A stretch of 64,000 bases of DNA, from assembly GCA_016868255.1 (NCBI GenBank), contig VGHN01000001.1:121206-185205 (forward strand), in the 5' to 3' direction. The notes beneath the pieces are model-generated. The model did no database searches. It saw only the letters and a program-made list of their open reading frames with translations, and was not told the origin of the DNA. Positions 19,961 through 34,149 of the stretch are shown here, piece after piece (the stretch's first letter is position 1; each line of letters opens with the position of its first letter). The DNA is from Betaproteobacteria bacterium (GTDB lineage Bacteria > Pseudomonadota > Gammaproteobacteria > Burkholderiales > Burkholderiaceae_A). The translations under genes were made by a program, and so were the position numbers.

Positions 19961-20492
19961 GGGGCAGGGCTCGAACGACGGTCGACTCCAAGCCATTGTC
20001 TGATAGAGCGGTTTTGGTGCGATTGAGTTCATCGAAGTCGGCCATCGGCCCCATGCGCACACGGTAGAAGAGCGTTCCGTCCCTGCGGGTCTGCGTGATT
20101 GCCGCCTCAAACCCAAGGATTGCGAGTCGAGCCCGCATCTGCTCGGCCTCTTCAACGGATCTGTAGGCAGCCAACTGCAGAAAGTAGGTCGTCCCAGGGG
20201 GCTCTGCCATTGGGGGCCTCGCCGCCCCCGATTCATTGGCGATGGGCGCGGCTGGAGGTGGCTCCGGCTCGGCAATGACTGGCGCTGCCGACTCCTCATC
20301 GGCGCCCTTATTGCCCTGCTTGGTCGGCGCCTCGACCTTTCGAAGGCCCCGGTCGGTGACGGGAAGAGGCGATTGGGTAATGTAAACCGCCGCCAGTGCC
20401 GCAACGATTAGTCCGGCGGCCACACCGGCCATAAAGCTGGTGAGGCTCACTGTTTTGGCGCGACTGGTTGGCTCTGGGTTGGTTTTTGCCAT
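19956..20492 (-). CDS. SPOR-domain protein (cell division/FtsN-like)
   Basis: N-terminal TM helix, Pro/Ala/Glu-rich linker, C-terminal TYFLQLAAYRSVEEAEQMRARLAILGFEAAITQ SPOR pattern. Confidence 0.85.
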   Translation of the reverse strand: MAKTNPEPTSRAKTVSLTSFMAGVAAGLIVAALAAVYITQSPLPVTDRGLRKVEAPTKQGNKGADEESAAPVIAEPEPPPAAPIANESGAARPPMAEPPGTTYFLQLAAYRSVEEAEQMRARLAILGFEAAITQTRRDGTLFYRVRMGPMADFDELNRTKTALSDNGLESTVVRALPQ

Positions 20493-20514
20493 GGTCTTGC
20501 ATCATACCGAGGAT

Positions 20515-22266
20515 CTACATCCTCTCAGGAGCGCTTACCCCAAGTAGCTTGAGCCCGGAAGAAATGACCGCTGCCGCGGCCAACAACAAAAGTAGACGGG
20601 ACTCTCGTTCGACCATGGCATCAACAAGAATGCGCTCGGCGTTATAAAAGCCATGCAAATCTGCAGCAAGCTCACGCAGGTAGAACGCGACGAGATGCGG
20701 GGAATGCTGCTCAGCCGCCTCGGCCAACATCGATGGGTAGTGAGATATGCGTGCGCATAACGCGAGTGCCTTGGGGTGCTGAATTTTATCGAGGCGCTCT
20801 GTGAGAGTTGAGTGGTGCAAGCTTCTCGCCCACTCTGTGGCCTGGCTTAGGTTTGCATAACCCGCCTGAACAAGAACGCCAGCGATTCGTGCATGGGCGT
20901 ATTGCACGTAGTAGACGGGGTTCTCTTCTGATTTGGACACCGCCAGGTCCACATCAAATACAAACTCTGAATCTGCTTTTCTCGAGACCAAAAAAAATCG
21001 CACCGCATCTCGGCCACCCGACCAGTCAATCAGGTCTCTCAAGGTCACGTAAGCGCCGGCTCGTTTGGAGATTTTCACCTCCTCCCCGCCACGCATTACG
21101 GTGACCATCTTGTGCAAGATGTAATCGGGGAAGCCCTTTGGAATGCCTTGCTCAAGGGCCTGAAGACCTGCACGAACCCGAGCGATCGTTCCATGGTGGT
21201 CGGCGCCTTGAATGTTGATGGCCTTTGAGTAGCCGCGCTTGTATTTCTCAAGGTGATAAGCCACATCAGGCACAAAATAGGTAAACCCGCCACTTGATTT
21301 GCGCATGACACGGTCTTTGTCGTCGCCGTAATCGGTCGACCGCAACCACAAGGCCCCATCCTCTTCGTAAGCATGTCCAAGGCGAACCAGTTCTCCCACC
21401 ACCGATTCGACGGCCCCCGATGAGTAAAGGGCCGACTCGAGGCTGAAGCGATCAAACCGCACACCAAAAGCGGCCAGATCCTGGTCTTGCTCTCTTCGGA
21501 GATACGCAACCGAGTAGGCCCGTATGGCCTCGATCTGAACGGGGTCTCCCAACGCTTGGACAGGTGGCGCGTCCGCCGCGCAGACGGTCTCCTTGGCCAG
21601 ATATGACTTTGCAATCTCCGCGATGTAATCGCCGCGATAACCATCGGCCGGGAACGCGGGATCGTCGGGGGAAATTCCCCTTGCTCGAGCCGCCACAGAG
21701 AGTGCGAGGTTTTCAATCTGTGCGCCAGCGTCGTTGTAATAAAACTCACGGTAGACGCTGTGGCCCTGGCTCGCGAGCAGATTGGCCAATGAGTCGCCCA
21801 GCGCGGCTTGTCGACCGTGGCCGACATGGAGTGGGCCGGTGGGATTGGCCGAGACGTACTCGAGCAATACCGAGCCAGCCGAAACCTCGGGGCGATGACC
21901 GAAACGATCGGCCTCGGCCAAGACGCGAGCAACGACCGAGACCTTCAGGGCATTGGTGAGTCGAAAATTGATAAAGCCTGGGCCCGCCACCTCGACCTGC
22001 TGCAGCATGGCCTTGAGAGGTTCAGCCTTTGTCAGCTCTGCGGCCCATGCGCTGGCCAATTCAGTTGGCTTTGTGCCCAGGGGTTTGGCGAGCCGAAGTG
22101 CAATTCCTGTCGCCAAGTCGCCATGTTCGGCCTGCTTTGGCTGGTGAAGGCTTGCTTGAAGATCAGCAGGCTGTATGCCGAGATCTTTCTTGTTCCGCTC
22201 AGCCCAAGACGCAAGAACAGAGTAAAGAGCGCTCGAGAATGCCTCGAGAATGGGGGGGGACATCAA
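20515..22266 (-). CDS. argS: Arginyl-tRNA synthetase
   Basis: [23 protein letters not shown] (HIGH), [18 protein letters not shown] (KMSK-like). Confidence 0.97.
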   Translation of the reverse strand: MMSPPILEAFSSALYSVLASWAERNKKDLGIQPADLQASLHQPKQAEHGDLATGIALRLAKPLGTKPTELASAWAAELTKAEPLKAMLQQVEVAGPGFINFRLTNALKVSVVARVLAEADRFGHRPEVSAGSVLLEYVSANPTGPLHVGHGRQAALGDSLANLLASQGHSVYREFYYNDAGAQIENLALSVAARARGISPDDPAFPADGYRGDYIAEIAKSYLAKETVCAADAPPVQALGDPVQIEAIRAYSVAYLRREQDQDLAAFGVRFDRFSLESALYSSGAVESVVGELVRLGHAYEEDGALWLRSTDYGDDKDRVMRKSSGGFTYFVPDVAYHLEKYKRGYSKAINIQGADHHGTIARVRAGLQALEQGIPKGFPDYILHKMVTVMRGGEEVKISKRAGAYVTLRDLIDWSGGRDAVRFFLVSRKADSEFVFDVDLAVSKSEENPVYYVQYAHARIAGVLVQAGYANLSQATEWARSLHHSTLTERLDKIQHPKALALCARISHYPSMLAEAAEQHSPHLVAFYLRELAADLHGFYNAERILVDAMVERESRLLLLLAAAAVISSGLKLLGVSAPERM

Positions 22267-22902
22267 ATAAAGTAAGCCGTTTTCGTCATGAGCTTGGCGC
22301 TCTGACGCATGGCCTTTTCAATGGAAGCGGGAAGAGCCCGGGCGCCCCTCTCACGGGCCGATTGACCATGGGCCGCCTCGTCATCGGCCATGGTCGCAAC
22401 AATGGCGCGGGAGGCCTGATCGTTGGTCGGCAGGGCTGAGAGATGGCCTTTTAGATGCGCCTCCACCTGCTTTTCCGTCTCCGACACAAAACCCATGGCA
22501 ATCGCTGGGGACATTTTCCCCGCAGCAAATCCCAGGGCAAATGCGCCTGCGTACCAAAGGGGTGCCAACAGGCTCGGCCTCGAATCCAGTGCATCAAGCC
22601 TCTCAGCGGTCCAGCGAAGGTGGTCCGACTCTTCTCGGCCGGCCTGAAGCAGGACCTCGCGATGCTGCCAGTCCGAGGTGGCCAGCGCCTGGCCCTGGTA
22701 GAGGGCTTGGGCAGCAACCTCACCCGCGTGATTAACCCGCATTAGGCCAGCTGAGTGTCTTCTCTCTGCGCTGGTGAGGTCGGGCTCAGGCAAGCCCGCC
22801 GCAGGGGACGGGCGGCCTGTTCCCGCGGGCTTCAGAGTGAGGGTTTTTAGAGCGTTGTCGAAGGCAGCAACGAGTCGATCCGACATTGCATGTTGTTGCA
22901 TC
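22263..22902 (-). CDS. coq7: Demethoxyubiquinone hydroxylase (Coq7 type)
   Basis: [18 protein letters not shown]; [13 protein letters not shown]; MADDEAAHG; approximate start. Confidence 0.92.
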
Positions 22903-22908
22903 GCCGAC

Positions 22909-23424
22909 TTACTTCGCGAAACTGGCCCCAGCGGAGTTCGCCAAGTGCGCCACTGCCTTGCCGATCTCGGCATCGCTATAGGCCCCGCCACCTTGGGCAG
23001 GCATGGCACCCTTGCCCTTGAGTGAGGCGGTGAGCAGGCTGTCATAGCCTTTTGAAATTCGCGCAGACCATGCGCCCTTATCAGCGAATTTGGGCGCGCC
23101 CATGACACCTGCTGCGTGACAGCCCGCGCAGGCAGCCGCATAGACCTCAGCGCCCGTTCGTATGGGCCTGGGTCCCGAAGCGGCCGCGACGGCGGTGGAG
23201 CCCGACTCCGGGGCAGTGGCCACTCTGCCCACGGGCTTGATTCGCTCGGCGACGGCCTCGGGTGTCAGCGCCACACTTCCGGCACCCGTCTTTGAAACCG
23301 AGCCCACATGTTTGGTGAGCAGAGCGATGATCAAGACCGGGACCACAAATGCCAGCACCACGGCGACGATGAGTTGTTTCGGGGTTTTAATCGGGCTCTC
23401 GTGTTCGGACATGGATTCGCTCAT
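22909..23424 (-). CDS. Cytochrome c5 family protein
   Basis: TM helix; AACAGCHAAGVMGAPKF heme-binding CxxCH. Confidence 0.92.
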   Translation of the reverse strand: MSESMSEHESPIKTPKQLIVAVVLAFVVPVLIIALLTKHVGSVSKTGAGSVALTPEAVAERIKPVGRVATAPESGSTAVAAASGPRPIRTGAEVYAAACAGCHAAGVMGAPKFADKGAWSARISKGYDSLLTASLKGKGAMPAQGGGAYSDAEIGKAVAHLANSAGASFAK

Positions 23425-23524
23425 TTCAAAGTTGAAAGAAAGAAAAATTAATTGGGCCTGGGCCGATGCATTGCCGGTCCGTGAACTTTATCGTCGGCCC
23501 AAGACGGCTATTATAGAAGGGCTC

Positions 23525-23600
23525 GCGTCTGTAGCTCAGTGGATAGAGTATTGGCCTCCGAAGCCAAGGGTCGCAGGTTCGATTCCTGCCAGACGCGCCA
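23525..23600 (+). tRNA. tRNA-Arg (anticodon CCG), 3' CCA encoded
   Basis: GCGTCTG acceptor pairs with CAGACGC; TTGGC-CTCCGAA-GCCAA anticodon stem-loop; GGTTCGATTCC T-arm; CCA end. Confidence 0.96.
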
Positions 23601-23617
23601 GACACAGGGGAACAAAC

Positions 23618-23651
23618 AAGGGGGTCAAAACCAAGGGGTCAGAACCAAGGG
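23618..23651. repeat. Short tandem repeat AAGGGG(G)TCARAACC x2 plus partial, downstream of tRNA-Arg
   Basis: Read directly: aagggggtcaaaacc aaggggtcagaacc aaggg. Confidence 0.8.
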
Positions 23652-23669
23652 CCCGCGGTTCCTTTGGTT
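23643..23669. terminator. Possible stem-loop between tRNA-Arg and priA 3' end
   Basis: AACCAAGG ... CCTTTGGTT imperfect inverted repeat; no clear T-tract. Confidence 0.35.
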
Positions 23670-23676
23670 GAACCAG

Positions 23677-25782
23677 TCAGCCAGAAAATCCCAGTGGGTC
23701 GATTTCAATGTTTGCATCGACCTTAAGGTTGTTGGCCATCCAAACATCGAGTTCCGCGACTGCTGCGTGAAGTTTGGATCGGCTATGGGCCTCTAGAAGC
23801 ACCTGCCAACGGGTCTTGTTTGCGACCCGCTCGGGATACTGTGGGACCGGTGGATAGAGTTGTACGCCATCCGTCTTTATGCCCTGGGCATGGATGGCTT
23901 TTGCTGCCTCCTCCACTGCCTTGGCGTTTCGATGGGACAGGCGAATAAGCGCAAGGTATCGAAATGGGGGCAAGCCGGATTGCTCCCGGTCATCGAGAAG
24001 CGCGGCCCAGAAGGCCTTCTGGGAGTCAAAACCCTGGGCGGTGATTGCCCGCATCAGTGGGTGTTCGGGATAGTGGGTCTGAATCCAGACGCCCGCTGGC
24101 GCGTTCTGAACGGTGGCGCTCTGTGGGGGGCTTGAGGAGGGATGGCGGCCGGCCCGGCCCGCGACCTGCAATAGCAAGGCAAACAGCTGCTCAGCCCCCC
24201 GATAGTCTGGCTGATGAAGTCTCGCATCGGCGTCGAGCACCAAGACCGTTCTTAGGTTGGGGAAGTCGTGGCCCTTGGCCATCATTTGGGTGCCGACGAC
24301 AATATCGACCCGGCCTTCTCGTATTTCATTGAAGGCGGTTTCGGTTGCCTTGGGACTATTCATTTGGTCTCGGTCGACCCGCAGGACTCGGGCTTCTGGG
24401 AATCGACGGGCGATGGCCTCCTCGATTCTCTGACTTCCCCGTCCCAGGGTGTCCAGCGAAGGATTCCCGCAGGCCGGACAGGCTTTGGGCGGGACCTCAA
24501 CGAGTCCACACCGATGGCAGATGAGACGCCAACCCGACCCTCGTTGATGAAGCACCGCCGGTGCATCACAGTCCCGACAGCCATTGATCCAGCCACAAGC
24601 ACCACAGCTCAGAATTGGCGACCAACCCCGCCGATTAACGAAGACCAAGCTCTGCTCATGCCTTCTCAGCGCCTCTTCCAGACGACTCCACAGGCTCGGG
24701 GCCATACCCTCCTCGGGACGTTCTCGAGAGAGGTCAATGAGGTGAACCTTTGCAGCCTCGGTGCCGGTTGCCTGGTTGCGCATCTCTAGAGACTGAATTC
24801 GTCCGGATTTCAGCTGGGCCTGTGTCTCGAGGCTTGGCGTGGCTGAACCCAAGACCAGCTGGGCACCAATCGACTGGGCCCGCCAAATGGCAAGATCTCG
24901 TGCCGAGTAGCGCAGCCCCTCCTGCTGCTTGTAGGAGTTGTCGTGCTCTTCGTCCACAATGATCAGACGCAGGTCGTCAAGCGGGACGAAGACAGCCATC
25001 CTCGTGCCAATGAGAATGTCGATGCAGCCACTTGCGGCCTCCATCCATGTTTTTGCGCGTTGGCGCTCGGTCAAGCCACTGTGAAGCATGCCGAGTCGTG
25101 ACATCGGGAAACGCTCTCGAAGCCGCTCATGCAGCTGCGGTGTCAGGCCAATCTCGGGCACCAGAATCAAGACTCGCCCGGGATTCTCCTGCCCCAGCTC
25201 TGCAATCAGTTCCTCATAGACCCGTGTCTTGCCAGACCCTGTCACCCCATGAAGCATTGCAGGTCTCCTGTCCACCATGAGGCGATCCAATGCGATTTTC
25301 TGGTCACTCGTTAACGCATTCGCATTGGGCCTGGGGCGATAGGTTTCGGGCGAAGGGGCGCCCTTTTTCTCGGCGTCGGCTCGAACCTCTGTGGCCAAGG
25401 CGTCTGCTGGAGACTGTTTTCGTTTGGGGCTTTTTCGATACTGGGTCGGTGCTCGCCACCACCCGGGGAGCATCATGCCCACAACCTCCCCTAAGCCACG
25501 GTGGTAATAGCGTGCGGCAAACCGCAAGAGATTAAGGTGCAGATCAGTGATGGTGGGAAGGGCCTCCACCTTGGCGTGAACCTCCCGAAGGGTGTAACCG
25601 AAGCCCTCTAAGGCCTGTGGCTCACAGGGGCGCGTCTCATGAATCAGGCCAACCATCTGCCGTCGGCCCATGGGAACGAGGGCCCACTCGCCAGGTGACG
25701 GCCTTGGAAGGGCTTGCGGCCAGATGTAGGTCAGCGGCCCCAGTCGTGGAGCGTCAACGACTATGTCGACGAGGGTCAGCAT
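23677..25782 (-). CDS. priA: Primosomal protein N' (replication restart helicase)
   Basis: GVTGSGKTRVYEELI, VDEEHDNSYKQQEG, zinc cysteines CGACGWINGCRDCD. Confidence 0.97.
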   Translation of the reverse strand: MLTLVDIVVDAPRLGPLTYIWPQALPRPSPGEWALVPMGRRQMVGLIHETRPCEPQALEGFGYTLREVHAKVEALPTITDLHLNLLRFAARYYHRGLGEVVGMMLPGWWRAPTQYRKSPKRKQSPADALATEVRADAEKKGAPSPETYRPRPNANALTSDQKIALDRLMVDRRPAMLHGVTGSGKTRVYEELIAELGQENPGRVLILVPEIGLTPQLHERLRERFPMSRLGMLHSGLTERQRAKTWMEAASGCIDILIGTRMAVFVPLDDLRLIIVDEEHDNSYKQQEGLRYSARDLAIWRAQSIGAQLVLGSATPSLETQAQLKSGRIQSLEMRNQATGTEAAKVHLIDLSRERPEEGMAPSLWSRLEEALRRHEQSLVFVNRRGWSPILSCGACGWINGCRDCDAPAVLHQRGSGWRLICHRCGLVEVPPKACPACGNPSLDTLGRGSQRIEEAIARRFPEARVLRVDRDQMNSPKATETAFNEIREGRVDIVVGTQMMAKGHDFPNLRTVLVLDADARLHQPDYRGAEQLFALLLQVAGRAGRHPSSSPPQSATVQNAPAGVWIQTHYPEHPLMRAITAQGFDSQKAFWAALLDDREQSGLPPFRYLALIRLSHRNAKAVEEAAKAIHAQGIKTDGVQLYPPVPQYPERVANKTRWQVLLEAHSRSKLHAAVAELDVWMANNLKVDANIEIDPLGFSG

Positions 25783-25884
25783 GGGCCCTGAGGGGCGATG
25801 CTGACACGCGGCCGCCCCGGTTGAAGAACGCCTGGAGGCCGAGCAGGCCCAGAGGCCTTGGTACTCCTAGTTGAGCCAGTGGTC

Positions 25885-26946
25885 CTAGCGGGCTTGGTTG
25901 CGGCTGGCTTTGGCAACGGCCTCGACCAGACAAGATACGTTGTCGATGGGCGTGAACTGAGAGATCCCATGGCCCAGATTAAAGACGTGGCCCACTCCGG
26001 ATTCAAGTCGACCGAAAGAATCGACCACCTTGGTGGCCTCGGCCTCAATGTGTTTGGGTGCCCCAAGCAATACGGCAGGGTCGAGGTTGCCTTGAAGTGT
26101 GCAACGCGAACCGATCTTCGAGCGCATCGCGGACAAGTCAGTGGTCCAGTCAAGGCCAATCCCATCGCAGCCGGTACTTGCAATTCTCTCCGCCCATTGG
26201 CCGCCACCTTTGACGAAGACAATCACTGGAGTGGCCGGATGGCGTTGCTTGAGGGCACCAACGATCGTCTTCAGGCTCGCAAGGGAGAAGCGATCGAAGG
26301 CTCGATCAGCCAACAAGCCGCCCCAGCTATCAAACAACATGATGGTCTGTGCCCCGGCCTTGACTTGCATATCGCAGTAGTCGATGACCGCGCCTTGTAT
26401 GCGATCAATCAGGGTTAAGACCAACTCGGGCCGACTGTAGATCCACTTGCGAACCATCAGGAAGTCATCGGAGCTGCTTCCGCCAGAGAGCATGTAGCAG
26501 GCAAGTGTCCAGGGGCTACCTGAGAAGCCGATCAGAGGAACACGGCCATTGAGGGTCTTGCGGATTAAGGCAACTGCATCACCCACATAAGACAAGGCCT
26601 CGGCCATCTGTACGCTGGGCAGTGTTGCAACGTCGGCCTCGGACTCGATCTTCTTGTGGAACCGCGGCCCCTCCCCTTCGACAAAGTGCAAGCCGAGGCC
26701 AAATGCATCGGGAATGGTGAGGATGTCTGAGAAAAGAATGGCGGCATCGAGCCCGTAACGGTCAATGGGCTGAAGGGTGACCTCACAGGCCAGCTCGGGG
26801 TTTTTACAAAGCGCGAGGAAGTTTCCGGCCTTTTTTCGGGTGGCGTTGTACTCCGGCAGATAGCGCCCCGCCTGGCGCATGAGCCAGACTGGCGTTCTCT
26901 CGACGGGTTGTCTCGCGAGGGCACGAAGAAAGAGGTCGTTGTTCAA
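25885..26946 (-). CDS. hemE: Uroporphyrinogen decarboxylase
   Basis: PVWLMRQAGRYLPEY; TTG start. Confidence 0.97.
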   Translation of the reverse strand: MNNDLFLRALARQPVERTPVWLMRQAGRYLPEYNATRKKAGNFLALCKNPELACEVTLQPIDRYGLDAAILFSDILTIPDAFGLGLHFVEGEGPRFHKKIESEADVATLPSVQMAEALSYVGDAVALIRKTLNGRVPLIGFSGSPWTLACYMLSGGSSSDDFLMVRKWIYSRPELVLTLIDRIQGAVIDYCDMQVKAGAQTIMLFDSWGGLLADRAFDRFSLASLKTIVGALKQRHPATPVIVFVKGGGQWAERIASTGCDGIGLDWTTDLSAMRSKIGSRCTLQGNLDPAVLLGAPKHIEAEATKVVDSFGRLESGVGHVFNLGHGISQFTPIDNVSCLVEAVAKASRNQAR

Positions 26947-26956
26947 AATAATTCAG

Positions 26957-26980
26957 ACGCGCTCACGCGCTGACGCGCTG
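26957..26980. repeat. Three tandem 8-bp repeats ACGCGCT(C/G) upstream of hemE
   Basis: acgcgctc acgcgctg acgcgctg read directly. Confidence 0.85.
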
Positions 26981-26991
26981 CTGCAAACGAC

Positions 26992-27408
26992 TTACTTCTT
27001 TCCGCGGAATTGCTTAAGGGCGGCGAGCTGTGCAGTGGCAATGGCGAGTTCGGCCTGCACCGCGGCATGGTTCACGTCGGCGGCATTGTTAGCGAGCGCC
27101 TCGGCGGCATGCTTGCGCGCAGCCTCTGCCTTGGCCTCGTCGAGATCCTTGCCGCGTATGGCTGTGTCGGCGAGAACCGTCACCACGCGCGGTTGTACTT
27201 CGAGGATTCCGCCGGCTACGAAAATCAGCTCTTCTTTGCCATCGACCTTGATTCGAACCGCACCGGGTCGAATGCGAGTGATGAAAGGGACATGGCCAGG
27301 CAGAATGCCCAACTCGCCTTGCTCCCCTGGCAACGCCACGAACTCGGCCTCCCCCGAGAAAATCTTCTCGTGGGCACTAACAACATCAACAAGAATGGTT
27401 CCGGCCAT
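26992..27408 (-). CDS. atpC: ATP synthase epsilon subunit
   Basis: [42 protein letters not shown]. Confidence 0.96.
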   Translation of the reverse strand: MAGTILVDVVSAHEKIFSGEAEFVALPGEQGELGILPGHVPFITRIRPGAVRIKVDGKEELIFVAGGILEVQPRVVTVLADTAIRGKDLDEAKAEAARKHAAEALANNAADVNHAAVQAELAIATAQLAALKQFRGKK

Positions 27409-27437
27409 CGGTGGCGTCCTATCGGGGATGGATCTGG

Positions 27438-28898
<1,461 letters not shown>

Positions 28899-29768
28899 TT
28901 AAACCGCCGCCGCGCCCCCAACGATTTCTGACAATTCCTTGGTAATTCCAGCCTGACGCGCCTTGTTGTAAGTGAGTTGTAACGAGGCGATTAATTGCTT
29001 TGCATTGTCTGAGGCGGCCTTCATCGCCACCATGCGAGCGCTCTGCTCGCAGGCCATGTTCTCGGCAACCGCTTGAAAGACCATGGACTCGAGGTATCTT
29101 GTTAAAAGGTCACTCAGAACGATTTCGGCATTGGGCTCGTAGAGGTAGTCCCAGTCGTGGTTGGGATCGGTTCTCTCCAGACGATCATCGGAGAGTGGCA
29201 ACAACTCACGCACCAATGGGTTCTGCTTCATGGTGTTGACGAACTCATTCGAAGCCAGATAGACCGCATCGAGCTCACCGGCGGCGAATGCATCGAGCTG
29301 AACCTTAACCGGCCCAATGAGCGTGTCGAGGTGGGGTGTGTCCCCGAGGCCGATCTTGTGAGAGACGATCTTGGTGCCCGCGCGGCTGAAGAAACCAAAG
29401 CCTTTGTTTCCAATCGCGGTGACTTCAATCTTCGCGCCAGTGCCTTCCCACTCTCGCACCTTGGTCATGATCTGGCGCAATAGATTGGTGTTGAGGCCAC
29501 CGCAGAGGCCCTTGTCCGAGGTCACAACGATAAGGCCAATGCGACGGGCCTCGTTTCGCTTCACCATGTACGGGTGGACAAATTCGGGTGTGGCGTGGCT
29601 CAGATTTGCGCAGATGGCGCGGACCTTCTCCACATACGGACGTCCCGACCGCATCCGCTCCTGCGCCCTGCGCATCTTGGAGGCGGCCACCATCTCCATG
29701 GCCTTGGTGATCTTGCGCGTGTTTTGCACGCTCTTGATCTTGTTTCGGATTTCTTTTGAGCCAGGCAT
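28899..29768 (-). CDS. atpG: ATP synthase gamma subunit
   Basis: [32 protein letters not shown]. Confidence 0.98.
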   Translation of the reverse strand: MPGSKEIRNKIKSVQNTRKITKAMEMVAASKMRRAQERMRSGRPYVEKVRAICANLSHATPEFVHPYMVKRNEARRIGLIVVTSDKGLCGGLNTNLLRQIMTKVREWEGTGAKIEVTAIGNKGFGFFSRAGTKIVSHKIGLGDTPHLDTLIGPVKVQLDAFAAGELDAVYLASNEFVNTMKQNPLVRELLPLSDDRLERTDPNHDWDYLYEPNAEIVLSDLLTRYLESMVFQAVAENMACEQSARMVAMKAASDNAKQLIASLQLTYNKARQAGITKELSEIVGGAAAV

Positions 29769-29781
29769 GGGCCAACCCTAA

Positions 29782-31329
29782 TTAATATGCGCCGGTTTTC
29801 TTGAACTCTTCGATGGCCGAACGAAGCTTGGCTTCGTTGTCCGAAGAGAGGTCTCGGTCATTTTCGATGGCTTCCGTGAGCCCCTTGTGCTTCTGAGCAA
29901 TGTGGTCCCGCAACGCGCGCTCAAAGGCACCGGCCTTAATCACTTCGACATCGTCCATGTAGTTGTTATTCACCGCGAACAGGGTCAGTGCCATTTCCCA
30001 AATCTTGAGCGGCTGATACTGAGGTTGTTTCATGAGCTCGGTGACGAGACGGCCACGCTCGAGCTGCTTACGAGTCGCCTCATCAAGGTCGGAGGCGAAC
30101 TGTGCGAACGCCGCCAACTCGCGGTACTGCGCAAGTGCCAATCGCACCCCAGCGCCCGTGTCTTTCCGCTTCATCAGCTTAGTCTGCGCGGCACCACCGA
30201 CTCGGGACACAGAAATACCGGCGTTCAAGGCTGGGCGAATACCCGCGTTGAAGAGGTCGGTCTCAAGAAAGATCTGGCCGTCCGTAATTGAAATCACGTT
30301 GGTGGGAACGAAAGCGGAGACATCACCCGCCTGGGTTTCAATAATGGGAAGCGCTGTCAACGAACCGGTCTTTCCTTTGACCGCTCCCTTTGTGAATTTC
30401 TCGACGTACTCCTCGTTGACTCGTGCAGCGCGCTCAAGCAGTCGAGAGTGGAGATAAAACACGTCGCCAGGGAATGCCTCGCGCCCTGGAGGACGACGCA
30501 ATAGAAGCGAGACCTGACGATAGGCAACCGCCTGCTTGGAGAGATCGTCATAGATGATCAGGGCGTCTTGACCGCGGTCGCGGAAATATTCGCCCATGGT
30601 GCAGCCCGAGTAGGCTGCCAGGTACTGCATCGCTGCGGATTCGGATGCCGAAGAGGCCACCACGATGGTGTAAGCCATGGCCCCAGTCTCTTCGAGCTTG
30701 CGCACAACGTTGGCGATTGTTGAAGCTTTCTGCCCGATTGCAACGTAAACACAGGTCATGTTCTGACCCTTTTGATTAATGATCGTGTCGACCGCGACGG
30801 CTGTCTTTCCGGTCTGGCGATCACCAATAATCAGCTCACGCTGACCCCGGCCCACAGGAACCATGGAGTCGATTGCCTTGAGACCCGTCTGCACTGGCTG
30901 AGAGACCGACTTTCGGTAGATCACACCGGGCGCAACCTTCTCGATCACGTCCGTCATCTTTGCGTTGATGGGGCCTTTCCCATCGATCGGTTGGCCCAAG
31001 GCATTGACCACTCGACCAATCAATTCGAGCCCAACGGGCACATCGAGAATACGGCCAGTGGCCTTCACCACCGCACCCTCTGAGATGCCAAGGTAGTCAC
31101 CGAGAATCACGGCGCCCACAGAGTCGCGCTCAAGGTTCAGGGCAAGGCCGACCACGTTGTCGGGGAACTCGAGCATCTCGCCCTGCATGACATCCGATAG
31201 ACCATGAATTCGGCAGATGCCGTCGGTCACTGTGACGACCGTTCCCTGATTGCGGGTGTCCGCGGCCAGGTTCAATCCCTGGATCTTGCTTTTGAGCAGT
31301 TCGCTGATTTCAGACGGGTTGAGTTGCAT
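29782..31329 (-). CDS. atpA: ATP synthase alpha subunit
   Basis: [22 protein letters not shown]. Confidence 0.99.
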   Translation of the reverse strand: MQLNPSEISELLKSKIQGLNLAADTRNQGTVVTVTDGICRIHGLSDVMQGEMLEFPDNVVGLALNLERDSVGAVILGDYLGISEGAVVKATGRILDVPVGLELIGRVVNALGQPIDGKGPINAKMTDVIEKVAPGVIYRKSVSQPVQTGLKAIDSMVPVGRGQRELIIGDRQTGKTAVAVDTIINQKGQNMTCVYVAIGQKASTIANVVRKLEETGAMAYTIVVASSASESAAMQYLAAYSGCTMGEYFRDRGQDALIIYDDLSKQAVAYRQVSLLLRRPPGREAFPGDVFYLHSRLLERAARVNEEYVEKFTKGAVKGKTGSLTALPIIETQAGDVSAFVPTNVISITDGQIFLETDLFNAGIRPALNAGISVSRVGGAAQTKLMKRKDTGAGVRLALAQYRELAAFAQFASDLDEATRKQLERGRLVTELMKQPQYQPLKIWEMALTLFAVNNNYMDDVEVIKAGAFERALRDHIAQKHKGLTEAIENDRDLSSDNEAKLRSAIEEFKKTGAY

Positions 31330-31338
31330 CTATGACTC

Positions 31339-31887
31339 CTAGTTCATCAGGGCAGTCGCCATGGTGGAGAGCTTTCCACTCACCGAGGCGTCGATCACTT
31401 CATCACCCACCGAAATGCGAACGCCGCCAATGAGCGCCTCATTCAGAACGGGGGTAGCTTTAACTGAACGGCCATACTTCTTTTCAAGCAAGGCCTGTAT
31501 CTCGGAGAGTTCGGCCGTTGAGAGTTTGAAGGCTGTCTCTACGGTCGCACTCAGGGTTGCGTTGGCTTGGTTTTTTAAATCTTCGTAGAGACCCGAAACG
31601 CAAGACAGGGTCTCGAGTCGCTGGTTGCTCGCGAGCAAGCCAATGAAGTTCTTCATCGATTCGTTGGATGCGCCAGAGGTCTCCACCATCAACTGAGTGA
31701 TCTGGTCTGGGCTCACAGCGGGGTTTCCATAGAGCACCCGAATCTGCTTGTCTTCAGAAATGGCGGCGAGCTTCTGGAGAAACTCCGACCAGGCCTCGAA
31801 GGCCTTTGGAGAGGACGCGCTCTCGGCTTGAGCCACCGAGAAAGCTGCCTCCGCATAGGGTCTGGCAATGGTGACGAGTTCGGCCAT
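31339..31887 (-). CDS. atpH: ATP synthase delta subunit
   Basis: ARPYAEAAFSVAQ..GGVRISVGDEVIDASVSGKL. Confidence 0.96.
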   Translation of the reverse strand: MAELVTIARPYAEAAFSVAQAESASSPKAFEAWSEFLQKLAAISEDKQIRVLYGNPAVSPDQITQLMVETSGASNESMKNFIGLLASNQRLETLSCVSGLYEDLKNQANATLSATVETAFKLSTAELSEIQALLEKKYGRSVKATPVLNEALIGGVRISVGDEVIDASVSGKLSTMATALMN

Positions 31888-31891
31888 CGAA

Positions 31892-32362
31892 TTAGAGCTC
31901 GTTCTTCAGGTTTTTGAGAAGCTCGGAATGGGTCTTCGCATCGACCTCGCGCTGAAGGATCTGCCCAGCGCCGCGCACTGCCAGAGCGGCAACATCCTCG
32001 CGCAGCTTGTCGCGCGCCGCCTGCATAGCGGTGACGGCTTCTTTTTCGGCTGCTTCACGTGCTTGGGCAACGATCTTCGCTGCTTCGGCTCGGGCCTGTT
32101 CAATCAGCTGGGCAGCCTGCTTCTCTGCGCCGGCACGCACTTCACCCGCGACATTCTTGGCCTTGCCCATCTCCTCGGCGGCACGTTTCTCCGCCATAAC
32201 AAGGTCTGCCCGGGCCTTCTCGGCCGCGGCCAATCCATCGGCGACTTTTGATGCACGCTCGTCAAGGGCCTTCATGATTGGGGGCCAGACGAACTTCATG
32301 GTGAACCAAGCCAGTATAAAAAATACGACCAGTTGGGCCAACAAGGTTGCGTTAAGATTCAC
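31892..32362 (-). CDS. atpF: ATP synthase b subunit
   Basis: [29 protein letters not shown]. Confidence 0.97.
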   Translation of the reverse strand: MNLNATLLAQLVVFFILAWFTMKFVWPPIMKALDERASKVADGLAAAEKARADLVMAEKRAAEEMGKAKNVAGEVRAGAEKQAAQLIEQARAEAAKIVAQAREAAEKEAVTAMQAARDKLREDVAALAVRGAGQILQREVDAKTHSELLKNLKNEL

Positions 32363-32452
32363 AGCGCAGTCCTTTGAAAATCGATGTCAGTCATTTAACC
32401 AATGCGAGGGTCGCGGATCAAAGCCCGCGGCACCCTGGCAAACCGAGCAAGA

Positions 32453-32704
<252 letters not shown>

Positions 32705-32755
32705 TCAGTGGGAACAAAAATAAAAACTACGACTTAAAAAATCTGCGCGACTCCA

Positions 32756-34082
<1,327 letters not shown>

Positions 34083-34149
34083 GCGCTTGGAATCAGCAAT
34101 TTGGCCAACAGCTTATTGAGCGAAGTGTAGTTTGGAGCGAGGTGCATTG

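Noticed and set aside
21096-21932. 278-aa ORF on - strand
   Set aside because: Alternative frame inside argS; low-complexity Arg/Ser-rich translation.
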